In this document: positions 52,449 to 61,108 of the stretch, piece after piece | Numbering within the stretch: the first letter of the stretch is position 1 | Layout: each line of letters opens with the position of its first letter | Source of the DNA: Sphaerimonospora thailandensis | Lineage (GTDB): Bacteria; Actinomycetota; Actinomycetes; Streptosporangiales; Streptosporangiaceae | DNA length: 64,000 bases | Assembly: GCF_016863115.1 (NCBI RefSeq) | Contig: NZ_BOOG01000022.1 | Location: 1-64,000, forward strand | Reading direction: 5' to 3' | Notes under the pieces: generated by a model | Database searches by the model: none | The model's input: the letters and a program-made list of their open reading frames with translations, nothing else | What the model was told of the DNA's origin: nothing | Position numbers and translations under genes: made by a program

Positions 52449-54107
52449 TCAGAGGCCGAGGGCGGCTGAGAGGTCTTTCTTGAGGGCCTCCAGGTCCTCG
52501 GCGGCACGCGCCCTCGCCGCGGCCACGGAGTCCTCGACCGGGATGACGATCTCCAGATAGCACTTGAGCTTGGGCTCGGTGCCGCTGGGCCGTACGACGA
52601 CGCGCGCGCCGCCGGTCAGGCGGTAGCGCAGGCCGTCGGTGAGCGGCAACCCGGCCACGCCCGCCGCCAGGTCCTCGGCCGACTCCACCTCGCGGCCGGC
52701 GAGCCCGGTCGGTGGCTCGGCGCGCAGCCGGGCCATGGCGCGGCCGATCTCCTCCAGGTTCGTCACCCGGAACGAGAGTTGGGCGGTGGCGTGCAGGCCG
52801 TACGTCCTGGCCTGGTCGTCCAGCAGGTCGAGCAGCGTCCGCCCGGCCCGCCTGGCGTCGGCGGCCAGACCGGCCAAGGTGAGGGCGGCGCCGACCCCGT
52901 CCTTGTCGTGGACCGGCAGACCATCATCCGAGCCCACGCTGTATCCCAGCGCCTCCTCGTATCCGAAGACCAGTCCGGGCCCGGCCTTCATGATCCATTT
53001 GAAGCCGGTGAGGGTCTCGGCGTGGCGCACGCCGTACGCCGCCGCGATCTTGGCGAGCAGCGACGACGACACGATCGTCGTGGCGACCAGGCGGTCGTCG
53101 CCGGAGGTGTGCCGCAGCACGTGCTCGGCCAGCAGCCCGCCCACCTCGTCGCCGGTGAGCATGCGGTACCCGCCCTCCGGCAGGGGCGTGCCGACCGCGC
53201 ACCTGTCGGCGTCCGGGTCGTTGGCCAGCACCAGGTCGGCGCCGATCGAGGTGGCCAGGCCGAGTGCGAGGTCCATCGCACCCGGCTCCTCCGGATTGGG
53301 AAACGACACGGTCGGGAAGTCCGGGTCGGGGTCCGCCTGGCGGCCGACCACTCTCGGCGCGGCGAACCCGGCCCGCGTGAACGCCTCGGTGAGCACGCCG
53401 TGCCCGACGCCGTGCAGCGGCGTGTACGCGATGACCAGTTCCCTGGCGTCCCCGACCGGGAGAGCGGCCAGGGCCTCCAGGTACGGAACGACGATCGTGT
53501 CGTGATCGAGCGTCTCCCAGCCGTCACCGAGCGGGAGCTCGTCCACCCGGCCGATCGCGTCGATGGCCTGGGAGATCTCACGGTCGATCGGCGGGACGAT
53601 CTGCGCGCCGTCCCCCCAGTAGACCTTGTAGCCGTTGTCCCGAGGGGGGTTGTGCGACGCGGTCACCATGACGCCCCCGTCGGCCCCGAAGTGTCGTACG
53701 GCGAACGCCAGCACCGGGGTCGGCCACCGGCCGCCCATCACGGAGGCGCGCAGGCCGGCCCCCGTGAGCACGGCGGCCGTGTCTCTGGCGAACACGTCCG
53801 ACATGTGGCGCGCGTCGAAACCGATGACCACATGCCTGCCCGGTCCAAGGACGCGGGCGAGCCCGGCCGCCGCCCGCATCACCGTGACGCGGTTCATCCG
53901 GTTCGGACCCGCGCCCAACTCACCGCGCAGGCCCGCCGTGCCGAACTCGAGCTTTCCGCCGAACCGGTCCGCGAGCGCCGCCGTGTCCCGGCGATCGAGG
54001 ATGTCCGCCAGCTCCGCCCGGGTCCGCGGGTCGGGATCCTGCGCGTGCCACTCGCGGGCGATGCGGACCAGGTCGTCGGTGGTCAAGGTGGGTTCCCCTT
54101 GCGTCAT
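52449..54107 (-). CDS. Phosphoglucomutase/phosphomannomutase-type mutase
   Basis: 552 residues, alpha-D-phosphohexomutase superfamily. Active-site serine loop MVTASHNPPRDNGYKVYW, metal loop DPDADRCAVG, sugar loop GYEEALGYSVGSDDG (GYEEA) and phosphate loop VVRPSGTEPKLKCYLE. In this cluster, between adenosine deaminase and PNP, it likely isomerises (deoxy)ribose-1-phosphate to the 5-phosphate (PgmB/phosphopentomutase role). GGGGAACC precedes the ATG. It lies 12 bp from the PH-domain gene end (convergent). Confidence 0.9.
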   Translation of the reverse strand: MTQGEPTLTTDDLVRIAREWHAQDPDPRTRAELADILDRRDTAALADRFGGKLEFGTAGLRGELGAGPNRMNRVTVMRAAAGLARVLGPGRHVVIGFDARHMSDVFARDTAAVLTGAGLRASVMGGRWPTPVLAFAVRHFGADGGVMVTASHNPPRDNGYKVYWGDGAQIVPPIDREISQAIDAIGRVDELPLGDGWETLDHDTIVVPYLEALAALPVGDARELVIAYTPLHGVGHGVLTEAFTRAGFAAPRVVGRQADPDPDFPTVSFPNPEEPGAMDLALGLATSIGADLVLANDPDADRCAVGTPLPEGGYRMLTGDEVGGLLAEHVLRHTSGDDRLVATTIVSSSLLAKIAAAYGVRHAETLTGFKWIMKAGPGLVFGYEEALGYSVGSDDGLPVHDKDGVGAALTLAGLAADARRAGRTLLDLLDDQARTYGLHATAQLSFRVTNLEEIGRAMARLRAEPPTGLAGREVESAEDLAAGVAGLPLTDGLRYRLTGGARVVVRPSGTEPKLKCYLEIVIPVEDSVAAARARAAEDLEALKKDLSAALGL

Positions 54108-54170
54108 CCGTGGTCGTGTCCCGACAAATCATGCCCGGTTCGGCGGGTACGGCACGTCGGCAGACTTCCC

Positions 54171-54974
54171 CTAAAGTTTGTCGACCACCTTGGCGAGGAG
54201 ACCGCCCATGCGGGTGGCGGTGGACCGGCCCACCTCGAGGACCTCCTCGTGGTTGAGCGGCTCTCCGGTCAGGCCCGCGCCGGGGTTGGTGACCAGGGAG
54301 ATGCCGAGCACCTCCGCGCCGGCCTCCCTGGCGGCGATCGCCTCGAGCACGGTGGACATGCCGATCAGGTCCCCGCCGAGCGTGCGCAGCATGCGGATCT
54401 CGGCCGGCGTCTCGTACGTCGGGCCGCGGAACGCCACGTAGACGCCGTCGGCCAGCGACGGGTCCACCTCACGGGCGAGGGCGCGCAGGCGTCGGCTGTA
54501 GACCTCGGTCAGATCGACGAACGTCGCGCCGGTGATCGGGTTGCTCCCGGTCAGATTGATGTGATCGCTGATCAGGATGGGCTCCCCGACCCGCTGGGTC
54601 TCCGGGCGCAGGCCGCCCGCCGCGTTGGTCAGCACGACCGCACGCACCCCGGCCGCGGTCGCCGTACGGACCCCGTGGACCACGGCCTCCACACCGCGCC
54701 CCTCATAGAGGTGCGTGCGGCCGAGGAAGATCAGTGCGTCGAGGCCCGCGCCGGTGCGCACCGCGCGGAGCGTGCCCGCGTGCCCGGCCACGGCGGGCGC
54801 GGTGAAACCGGGCAACTTCGTCACAGGGAACTCGGCCACCGTCTCGCCGATGGCGTCGGCCGCCGGCACCCATCCCGAGCCCATGACGAGGGCCACATCG
54901 AAGGAATCCACACCGGTGAGGTTGCGCAGCGTGCTCGCGGCCTCGGCCGCCAGGACATATGGGTCGTTGGTCAC
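54171..54974 (-). CDS. punA: Purine nucleoside phosphorylase (trimeric class)
   Basis: A 267-residue trimeric-type PNP. Motifs: VALVMGSGWVPAADAIG, LPGFTAPAVAGHAGTL, FLGRTHLYEG, VLTNAAGGLRPE, FRGPTYETPAEIRMLRTLGGDLIGMSTVLEAIAAREAGAEV-type core and VTNPGAGL. It cleaves inosine and guanosine to base and ribose-1-phosphate, feeding the mutase gene encoded after it on the same strand. GTG 54974 is chosen on family length; the frame is open a further 27 codons. Confidence 0.92.
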   Translation of the reverse strand: MTNDPYVLAAEAASTLRNLTGVDSFDVALVMGSGWVPAADAIGETVAEFPVTKLPGFTAPAVAGHAGTLRAVRTGAGLDALIFLGRTHLYEGRGVEAVVHGVRTATAAGVRAVVLTNAAGGLRPETQRVGEPILISDHINLTGSNPITGATFVDLTEVYSRRLRALAREVDPSLADGVYVAFRGPTYETPAEIRMLRTLGGDLIGMSTVLEAIAAREAGAEVLGISLVTNPGAGLTGEPLNHEEVLEVGRSTATRMGGLLAKVVDKL

Positions 54975-55033
54975 GCTAGTGAGCGTAGCGGTCACAACCC
55001 CGGGCGGTCCGTCCCCGGTGGCGTCGACGCCGG

Positions 55034-55486
55034 TCAGTCGCCCAGTGACTTGCACGGGCGGTTGCGCAGGCCGGTGACATAGTCGTCGGGCGCCCCGGCC
55101 TTCTCGGCCGCGTCGGCGAGGATGCCCACATATCGCGCCGACGGCAGGCCGCCCTCATAGGAGTCGAGGACATAGGTCCAGGCCAGCACGTCGCCCTCCA
55201 GGGTCGCGACGCGGAGCCGTACCTTGCGGTAGAGGCCCAGCGCGGTGCCCATCCATTCGTCGAGGGAGGCCTCGTCCCACTCGGGCACGTCGTACAGCAC
55301 GACGAACACCTGCTCGTCGGGGTCTTCGACGATGGTCGCGAGCGCGCCCTCCCAGCTGACGTCCTCCCCGCCGAAGGTCAGGCGCCAGCCCGCGAACCAG
55401 CCGGTTCCTCGCATCGGCGAGTGGGGAGCCCACTCGGCCATCTGCTTCGGGTCCATGTTGCTGCCGTAGGCCGCATAAACAGGCAC
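55034..55486 (-). CDS. Gamma-glutamylcyclotransferase-fold protein
   Basis: 150 residues. YAAYGSNMDPKQMAEW at the N-terminus is the YGSN phosphate-like loop of the GGCT/AIG2 fold, and the catalytic Glu is probably in VLYDVPEWDEASLDEWMG. Small GGCT proteins cleave gamma-glutamyl or amine-linked dipeptides. GTG 55486 starts the recognisable sequence; the frame is open 17 codons further up. It is followed, after 59 bp, by the PNP gene on the same strand and may be cotranscribed. Confidence 0.82.
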   Translation of the reverse strand: MPVYAAYGSNMDPKQMAEWAPHSPMRGTGWFAGWRLTFGGEDVSWEGALATIVEDPDEQVFVVLYDVPEWDEASLDEWMGTALGLYRKVRLRVATLEGDVLAWTYVLDSYEGGLPSARYVGILADAAEKAGAPDDYVTGLRNRPCKSLGD

Positions 55487-55624
55487 GGCACACAAGCCTA
55501 ATCCAAGACCCCGGGCTTCGCCGAAGGGATCGCGCACGCCGTGCCGCCGAAAGAGATTCGGTACGGCGGGGCCCGGCGGACTTCACCGGGCATGGGCCCG
55601 CCGGAATGCGGGAGAATGGGATAT

Positions 55625-57016
55625 GTGACGAGGATTGTGATCATTGGCGGCGGTCCCGGCGGGTACGAGGCGGCGCTGGTGGCCGCGCAACTGGGCGCGC
55701 AGGTCACGGTGGTCGAACGGGACGGCCCCGGCGGCGCCTGCGTGCTCACCGACTGCGTGCCGTCCAAGACACTGATCGCCACCTCGGTACGCAAGCAGGC
55801 GCTGCTCGACGCGTCCTCGGTCGGCGTCCACTTCGACGGCGGCCCGGATGGCGACACCGGCGGCGTCATCGCCGACATGTGCCTGGTGAACAAGCGTGTC
55901 AAGGAACTGGCGCAGGCGCAGTCCGCCGACGTCGCGGCGCGGCTGGCCGCCGAGGGCGTGGAGGTGATCCACGCGGCCGGCCGCCTCGTCGACCCCCAGG
56001 TGGTGCGTGCGGGCGACCGGACGATCCGGGCCGACGTCGTCATCGTCGCCACCGGCGCACACCCCCGCGTGCTGCCCGGCGCCGAGCCGGACGGGGAGCG
56101 CATCCTGAGCTGGCGGCAGCTGTACGACCTGCAGGAGCTGCCCGAGCACCTGATCGTTGTGGGGTCGGGCGTCACCGGCGCCGAGTTCGCCGGGGCGTAC
56201 CAGTCGCTCGGCTCCCAGGTGACGCTGGTCTCCTCCCGGGACCGGATGATGCCGAACGAGGACGCCGACGGCGCCGAGGTGCTGGAGGAGGTCTACCGGC
56301 GGCGCGGCATGAACGTCATGGGCCGCTCGCGGGCCGCGGCGGTCAAGCGCACGGCCGACGGCGTCGTGGTCTCGCTGGAGGACGGCCGCACCGCCGAGGG
56401 CAGCCACTGCCTGATGACCGTCGGCATGGTGCCCAACACGTCCGGGATCGGACTGGAGGAGAACGGCGTACGGCTCGACCGGAACGGGTTCATCGAGGTC
56501 GACAAGGTCTCCCGGACGTCCGCGCCCGGGATCTACGCCGCCGGCGACTGCACGGGTGTGCTGATGCTGGCTTCCGTCGCGGCCATGCAGGGCAGGATCG
56601 CGGTCTGGCACGCGCTCGGCGAGGCCGTACAGCCCATCCGGTTGGCCACGGTCGCCGCCAACATCTTCACCGACCCCGAGATCGCCAACGTCGGCGTGTC
56701 GCAGCAGCAGATCGAGTCCGGCGAGATCGCCGCCAACGTGGTCAAGCTGCCCCTGGCGACCAACGCGCGGGCCAAGATGCAGGGGTTCAACGACGGGTTC
56801 GTCAAGCTGTTCTGCCGGCCCAACACCGGCATCGTGCTCGGCGGCGTCGTGGTGGCCCCCCGGGCGTCGGAGCTGATCCTCGCGGTCTCCGTGGCCGTGC
56901 AGCAGCGGCTCACCGTCGACCAGATCGCGCACACCTTCGCCGTCTACCCGTCGCTGTCGGGCTCCATCACCGAGGCCGCCCGGCGCCTCATGTCACCGCT
57001 CACCACCGCCATCTGA
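55625..57016 (+). CDS. lpdA: NAD(P)H-quinone dehydrogenase, flavoprotein disulfide reductase type
   Basis: 463 residues. FAD site IIGGGPGGYEAALVAAQLG, NAD site VVGSGVTGAEFAGAYQ, IYAAGDCTGVLMLASVAAMQG and the C-terminal dimer domain. The redox-cysteine spacing is present (GGACVLTDCVPSK), but the usual C-terminal HPTxxE is YPSLSGSITE, so the catalytic His is a Tyr. This fits the LpdA-like (Rv3303c) actinobacterial quinone reductases rather than lipoamide dehydrogenase. GTG 55625 has GGGAGA 9 bases upstream; ATG 55616 would abut the site. Confidence 0.87.
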   Translation: MTRIVIIGGGPGGYEAALVAAQLGAQVTVVERDGPGGACVLTDCVPSKTLIATSVRKQALLDASSVGVHFDGGPDGDTGGVIADMCLVNKRVKELAQAQSADVAARLAAEGVEVIHAAGRLVDPQVVRAGDRTIRADVVIVATGAHPRVLPGAEPDGERILSWRQLYDLQELPEHLIVVGSGVTGAEFAGAYQSLGSQVTLVSSRDRMMPNEDADGAEVLEEVYRRRGMNVMGRSRAAAVKRTADGVVVSLEDGRTAEGSHCLMTVGMVPNTSGIGLEENGVRLDRNGFIEVDKVSRTSAPGIYAAGDCTGVLMLASVAAMQGRIAVWHALGEAVQPIRLATVAANIFTDPEIANVGVSQQQIESGEIAANVVKLPLATNARAKMQGFNDGFVKLFCRPNTGIVLGGVVVAPRASELILAVSVAVQQRLTVDQIAHTFAVYPSLSGSITEAARRLMSPLTTAI

Positions 57017-57083
57017 CGGCTCGTCCGTCTGCTTGGCCCTGACCTGGGCCAGGGCCTCCTCGGCCGTTCCCGGGCAACGGAGA

Positions 57084-57226
57084 CGCCGTGATCTCGCACC
57101 GGGTCAAGTGCAAGATCACGGCGTTCAAAGGTGCAGGTGACGGGCTATCCGTGCGAATTTGTGCAAGATCACGGATGGTATCCGCCCTGGTGAGCGTGGG
57201 TCACTGCGAGAATTCGCAAGATCACG
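57084..57226. repeat. Cluster of GTGCAAGATCACG repeats and a 16-bp inverted repeat
   Basis: CGCCGTGATCTCGCAC (57084-57099) and GTGCAAGATCACGGCG (57108-57123) pair with a single mismatch over 16 bp, loop 8. Further TGCAAGATCACGG (57162-57174) and GCAAGATCACG (57216-57226) copies follow at steps of 53-54 bases, each preceded by a GCGA-ATT-like stretch. The gap 57017-57250 holds nothing else. The core is shared with 22903-22929. Confidence 0.75.
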
Positions 57227-57250
57227 CGGGGGGTTTTGGGGGCGGGGTGG

Positions 57251-58666
57251 TTACCAGTCGCCGCCGCCGAAGTCTCCGCCGCCGAAGTCGCTGCCGCCAC
57301 CCCAGTCACCGCCGCCGAAGCCACCGCCACCGAAGTCGCCACCGCCCCAGTCGCCGCCGCCGGACTCGACGCCCGCGGCGTAGCCGGAGTCGTAGCCCGC
57401 GCCGTAACCGCCGTGGCCCCAGCCGCCGAAGGCGTGGCCGAGCATGGTGCCGACCATCATGCCGGTCAGCAGGTCGCCGCCGAAGCCGCCGTAGTACCCG
57501 TAGGCGTACGGCTGGTAGGCCGGGCCGGCGTCCCAGTACGGCCTGCGCTCACCGTTGACCATGACCTCGCGCATCTGCGGGTCGAAGCCGCGCTCCACCG
57601 CCTCGGCGTCCGCCGCGCAGGCGGGAACGTCGCGGACCGCGCCACCGGGCGGGGCCCATCGTACGTTGCGGACCGACGGGCCGTGCTGCGGGTTGAAGAA
57701 GCACGGGGGCAGCCGCTCGGGCAGCGGCTGGTTGTTCACCCGCGCCTTGACGCAGGCCAGCGCGTAGCGGCCGTCCTCCAGGGTCGAGGTCACCGTGCGC
57801 AGTTCGTCGGCACGCTGCACCGCCGCCAGCTCGTTCTTGGCCCGCTCGTAGGAGTCGAGCGCACGCTGCCAGTCGGTCGTCGTCTCCGCCTGCGGCAGCA
57901 TCTTCATGTCCAGGTCGAGGGCGGTGATCTCCTCGCCGAACTTGGTGACGTCCTCCTCGACGGTCTGCTTCACCGCGGCGAGCTCGGCGGCCTCGCGCTC
58001 CTCACGCTTGCGCTTCTTACGGCGCCCGATAATCCACAAACCGGCTCCTCCCACGACCGCGATGCCCAGGATGCCGACGAGGACACCACTACCGCCGCCG
58101 CCTCCGCCTACCGTGGTGTCACGGTCACGTGCGCCCTTGACATCGCCGTCCTTGACCAGGTTCACCCGGTTGACGAAGTCCTGCATACCGGTGACGAGAT
58201 CGTTGTTGGCGTTCACGGAGAGCTTGGCCAGCGTGCCCGCCGCGTTCTTGGGCAGATCATTCGATCCGGCGAACAGGGTGGTCCCGTCGAGCACCGCCAC
58301 GGTCGCCTTCGACCGGCCGGCCTTGTCGAGCTCGGTCAGCAGCTGTGGGATATAACTGCTGACCTGGGCGGTGGTCACGGTGCCGTCGGGCAGCGCCGCC
58401 ACATAGATCGGGGCCTTCGAATCCTTGATCGCCTTGCGGACCTCGTCCTGCTGGCTGGACGACAGCGGCGATCCGCTCATCGCATAGAAATGATCCTTGC
58501 TGTTCTTCCACGACGCCACGACGGTCGCCGGGTCCGGCGCGCTCGCGGCGTACGCCGCGGGGACCGCGGCGATCAGCGTGAACAGGCCCATGAGCAATGC
58601 GGTCAGGCCCACGCGTAGCGCCGCCACGGCACTCCCCGCGTGGCCCAGCGGTTTCTTGATGGTCAC
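57251..58666 (-). CDS. Membrane protein with Gly/Asp-rich repeat tail
   Basis: 471 residues. A signal peptide (LRVGLTALLMGLFTLIAAV, cleavage near AAYAA), an extracellular TPM-like domain (about 45-165), a Gly-rich spacer, one membrane helix (GVLVGILGIAVVGGAGLWII), a basic coiled-coil region (about 220-300), then a domain with Cys (CFFNPQHGP, CAADAEAVERGF) and a tail of Tyr/Gly then GGGDFGGGDW-type repeats. TPM proteins act in membrane-protein quality control or envelope stress; identity here is a guess. Start GTG 58666, AAGGAGG 12 bases upstream. Confidence 0.7.
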   Translation of the reverse strand: MTIKKPLGHAGSAVAALRVGLTALLMGLFTLIAAVPAAYAASAPDPATVVASWKNSKDHFYAMSGSPLSSSQQDEVRKAIKDSKAPIYVAALPDGTVTTAQVSSYIPQLLTELDKAGRSKATVAVLDGTTLFAGSNDLPKNAAGTLAKLSVNANNDLVTGMQDFVNRVNLVKDGDVKGARDRDTTVGGGGGGSGVLVGILGIAVVGGAGLWIIGRRKKRKREEREAAELAAVKQTVEEDVTKFGEEITALDLDMKMLPQAETTTDWQRALDSYERAKNELAAVQRADELRTVTSTLEDGRYALACVKARVNNQPLPERLPPCFFNPQHGPSVRNVRWAPPGGAVRDVPACAADAEAVERGFDPQMREVMVNGERRPYWDAGPAYQPYAYGYYGGFGGDLLTGMMVGTMLGHAFGGWGHGGYGAGYDSGYAAGVESGGGDWGGGDFGGGGFGGGDWGGGSDFGGGDFGGGDW

Positions 58667-58784
58667 GGCTTCTTTAGCCTCCTTCGCCCTTCTGGACGAA
58701 CGGCGATGTACGAAGGTTCCTCATCTGACAACGCTATCCGCTGAAGCATGCCCCGCGTCGGGCCGGTTTCCCGTTCCGTTACGA

Positions 58785-58813
58785 ACGCGCCCCGGGAATC
58801 TCCCGGGGCGCGT
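58785..58813 (-). terminator. Hairpin terminator after the carboxylase alpha gene
   Basis: Perfect 13-bp arms ACGCGCCCCGGGA and TCCCGGGGCGCGT with a 3-base loop, 14 bp after the carboxylase stop. It stands between two leftward genes and separates their transcripts. Confidence 0.75.
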
Positions 58814-58826
58814 CTTTCCGGTTCGC

Positions 58827-60581
58827 TCAGGCGTCCTTGATCTCGCAGATCACGGCGCCGGCGGTCACGGTCTGGCCGACGGAGGCGGCGAGACCGGTGA
58901 TCGTGCCGGACTTGTGCGCCGTCAGCGGCTGCTCCATCTTCATCGCCTCGAGCACGACGATCGTGTCCCCGGCGGCGACGGCCTCCCCATCGGCGACGAC
59001 GACCTTCACGATCGTGCCCTGCATGGGGCTGACCAGGGCGTCCCCGCTCGCCGCTGCCGCCTTCCTCGCGCCGCCGTTCGCACCGCCTCGCCTGGGCGCC
59101 GCCTTCTTGGTCTCGCTGCGGCCTGCCGTACCGAGACCGGCGGGCAGCACGACCTCCAGACGCTTGCCGCCGACCTCGACCGTGATGCGCTCACGTCCGG
59201 CCGGCTCGTCCGTCTCCGCGACCCCCGCGAACGGCGGGATCTCATTGACGAACTCGGTCTCGATCCAGCGGGTGTGCACGGAGAACGGCTCGCCGGCGAA
59301 GGCCGGGTCGTCCACCACGGCCCGATGGAACGGCAGCACGGTCGGCATGCCGTCGATCTCGTACTCGGCGAGCGCCCGGCGCGACCGCTCCAGGGCCTGC
59401 TTCCGGGAGGAACCCGTGACGATCAGCTTGGCGACGAGCGAGTCGAACGACTGCGGCACGCTCATCCCGGCCTCGTAGCCGGCGTCCAGCCGTACGCCCG
59501 GGCCCGAGGGCACCCGCATCGAGGTGATCTTTCCGGGCGCGGGCAGGAAGTTGCGGCCGGCGTCCTCGGCGTTGACGCGGAACTCGAAGGAGTGGCCGCG
59601 CAGCACCGGGTCGTCGTACCCGAGGGCCTCGCCGTCGGCGATGCGGAACATCTCGCGGACCAGGTCGATCCCGGCGACCTCCTCGGTGACCGGGTGCTCG
59701 ACCTGCAGCCGGGTGTTGACCTCAAGGAAGGAGACCGTGCCGTCCTGGCCGACGAGGAACTCGCAGGTGCCGGCGCCGACGTAGCCCGCCTCGCGCAGGA
59801 TCGCCTTCGACGACGAGTAGAGCAGCTCCAGCTGCTCCTCGGTCAGGAACGGCGCGGGGGCCTCCTCGACCAGCTTCTGGTGGCGGCGCTGCAGCGAGCA
59901 GTCACGGGTGCTGACCACGACGACGTTGCCGTGCCGGTCGGCGAGGCACTGCGTCTCGACGTGGCGGGGGCGGTCGAGATAGCGCTCGACGAAGCACTCC
60001 CCGCGGCCGAAGGCCGTCACGGCCTCACGCACGGCCGACTCGTAGAGGTCGGGGATCTCCTCCTTGGTGCGGGCCACCTTCAGTCCCCGGCCGCCGCCGC
60101 CGAACGCCGCCTTGATGGCGATCGGCAGGCCGTGCTCCTCGGCGAAGGCGATCACCTCGTCGACGCCGGACACCGGGTCGGCCGTGCCCGCCACGAGCGG
60201 CGCCCCGACGCGCTGCGCGATGTGCCTGGCCTGGACCTTGTCGCCCAGCGCGGTGATCGCGGCGGGCGGCGGACCGATCCAGATCAGGCCCGCGTCCTGA
60301 ACGGCCTGGGCGAAGTCCGCGTTCTCCGCCAGGAAGCCGTAACCGGGGTGCACGGCGTCGGCCCCCGTCTCCCGGGCGACGGCGAGCAGCTTCTCGATGT
60401 CGAGGTAGGTCTCCGCCGGGCTCTGCCCGCCCAGCGCGTGGGCCTCGTCGGCCACCCGGACGTGGAGCGCCTCCAGATCCTGGTCGGCGTACACCGCGAC
60501 GCTCTTCAGCCCCGCGTCCGCGCAGGCGCGGGCGATCCGAACAGCGATCTCACCGCGATTGGCGATCAGGACCTTGTGCAC
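58827..60581 (-). CDS. Acetyl/propionyl-CoA carboxylase alpha subunit
   Basis: About 584 residues. N-terminal biotin carboxylase: [23 protein letters not shown]-grasp [49 protein letters not shown]. The C-terminus is a biotinyl domain with EAMKMEQPL at about residue 550, so BC and BCCP are fused, as in actinobacterial AccA/BccA. It makes carboxybiotin for acetyl-, propionyl- or acyl-CoA carboxylation (fatty-acid and mycolate-like precursors). GTG 60581 has GGGAAG 7 bases upstream; TTG 60605 adds eight non-family residues. The 238-bp gap to the WXG100 gene holds divergent promoters. Confidence 0.94.
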   Translation of the reverse strand: MHKVLIANRGEIAVRIARACADAGLKSVAVYADQDLEALHVRVADEAHALGGQSPAETYLDIEKLLAVARETGADAVHPGYGFLAENADFAQAVQDAGLIWIGPPPAAITALGDKVQARHIAQRVGAPLVAGTADPVSGVDEVIAFAEEHGLPIAIKAAFGGGGRGLKVARTKEEIPDLYESAVREAVTAFGRGECFVERYLDRPRHVETQCLADRHGNVVVVSTRDCSLQRRHQKLVEEAPAPFLTEEQLELLYSSSKAILREAGYVGAGTCEFLVGQDGTVSFLEVNTRLQVEHPVTEEVAGIDLVREMFRIADGEALGYDDPVLRGHSFEFRVNAEDAGRNFLPAPGKITSMRVPSGPGVRLDAGYEAGMSVPQSFDSLVAKLIVTGSSRKQALERSRRALAEYEIDGMPTVLPFHRAVVDDPAFAGEPFSVHTRWIETEFVNEIPPFAGVAETDEPAGRERITVEVGGKRLEVVLPAGLGTAGRSETKKAAPRRGGANGGARKAAAASGDALVSPMQGTIVKVVVADGEAVAAGDTIVVLEAMKMEQPLTAHKSGTITGLAASVGQTVTAGAVICEIKDA

Positions 60582-60819
60582 CGGCGTCTTCCCTTCCCTT
60601 GACAAGCCTTCCTGGAGTGTAAGGGGGGCCCTCGCGTCGGAGACGCCCGCCCCCGGTGTCCAGGCTCAACTACCCGAAACCGTACGTTCGGAAGGTAACA
60701 GGCAGAGGTAACACGGACGCCGGGTTGAATCGGTATAGCGGCTCGGCATATGGGCTTTACAAGATTGACCAGGGGTTTACGGTGAGAGCGGCCCTCTGTC
60801 GATTAAGGGAGTGAACTGA

Positions 60820-61092
60820 ATGAGTAACAGCTTGCTCGGCGGCGACCCCGCGGAGATGCAGAGCATGGCCGCGCAGTTCAACCAGCAGGCGGACCAGGTT
60901 CGCACCACGATGGCCAACCTCGACCGTGAGGCGGCCAAGGTCGGCACCGCCTGGACCGGGCCCGGCGCGCAGCGCTTCCACGACGCCTGGCAGAGCTACC
61001 GGTCGGCCTTCCAGCGGATGTCCGAGGAGCTCAACGAGGCGTCCCGCGTCATCAACACCTACCGCGGCAACATCGAGTCCGCCACCCGCTGA
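60820..61092 (+). CDS. WXG100 (Esx-like) secreted protein
   Basis: 90 residues, two helices joined by the WXG turn: AWTGPGAQRF at about residues 45-54, with the ASRVINTYRGNIESATR C-terminal helix. Such proteins are exported by type VII secretion as dimers. No second esx gene is adjacent, so it may be a homodimer. GGGAGTGAACTGA precedes the ATG. Convergent with the EccC-like ATPase gene, 16 bp between the stops. Confidence 0.9.
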   Translation: MSNSLLGGDPAEMQSMAAQFNQQADQVRTTMANLDREAAKVGTAWTGPGAQRFHDAWQSYRSAFQRMSEELNEASRVINTYRGNIESATR

Positions 61093-61108
61093 CGCGTCGG
61101 CGCCACGT

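Noticed and set aside
57084-57226. CRISPR-like array
   Set aside because: Only three short copies with diverged sequence and one inverted partner; no uniform repeat, no cas genes.
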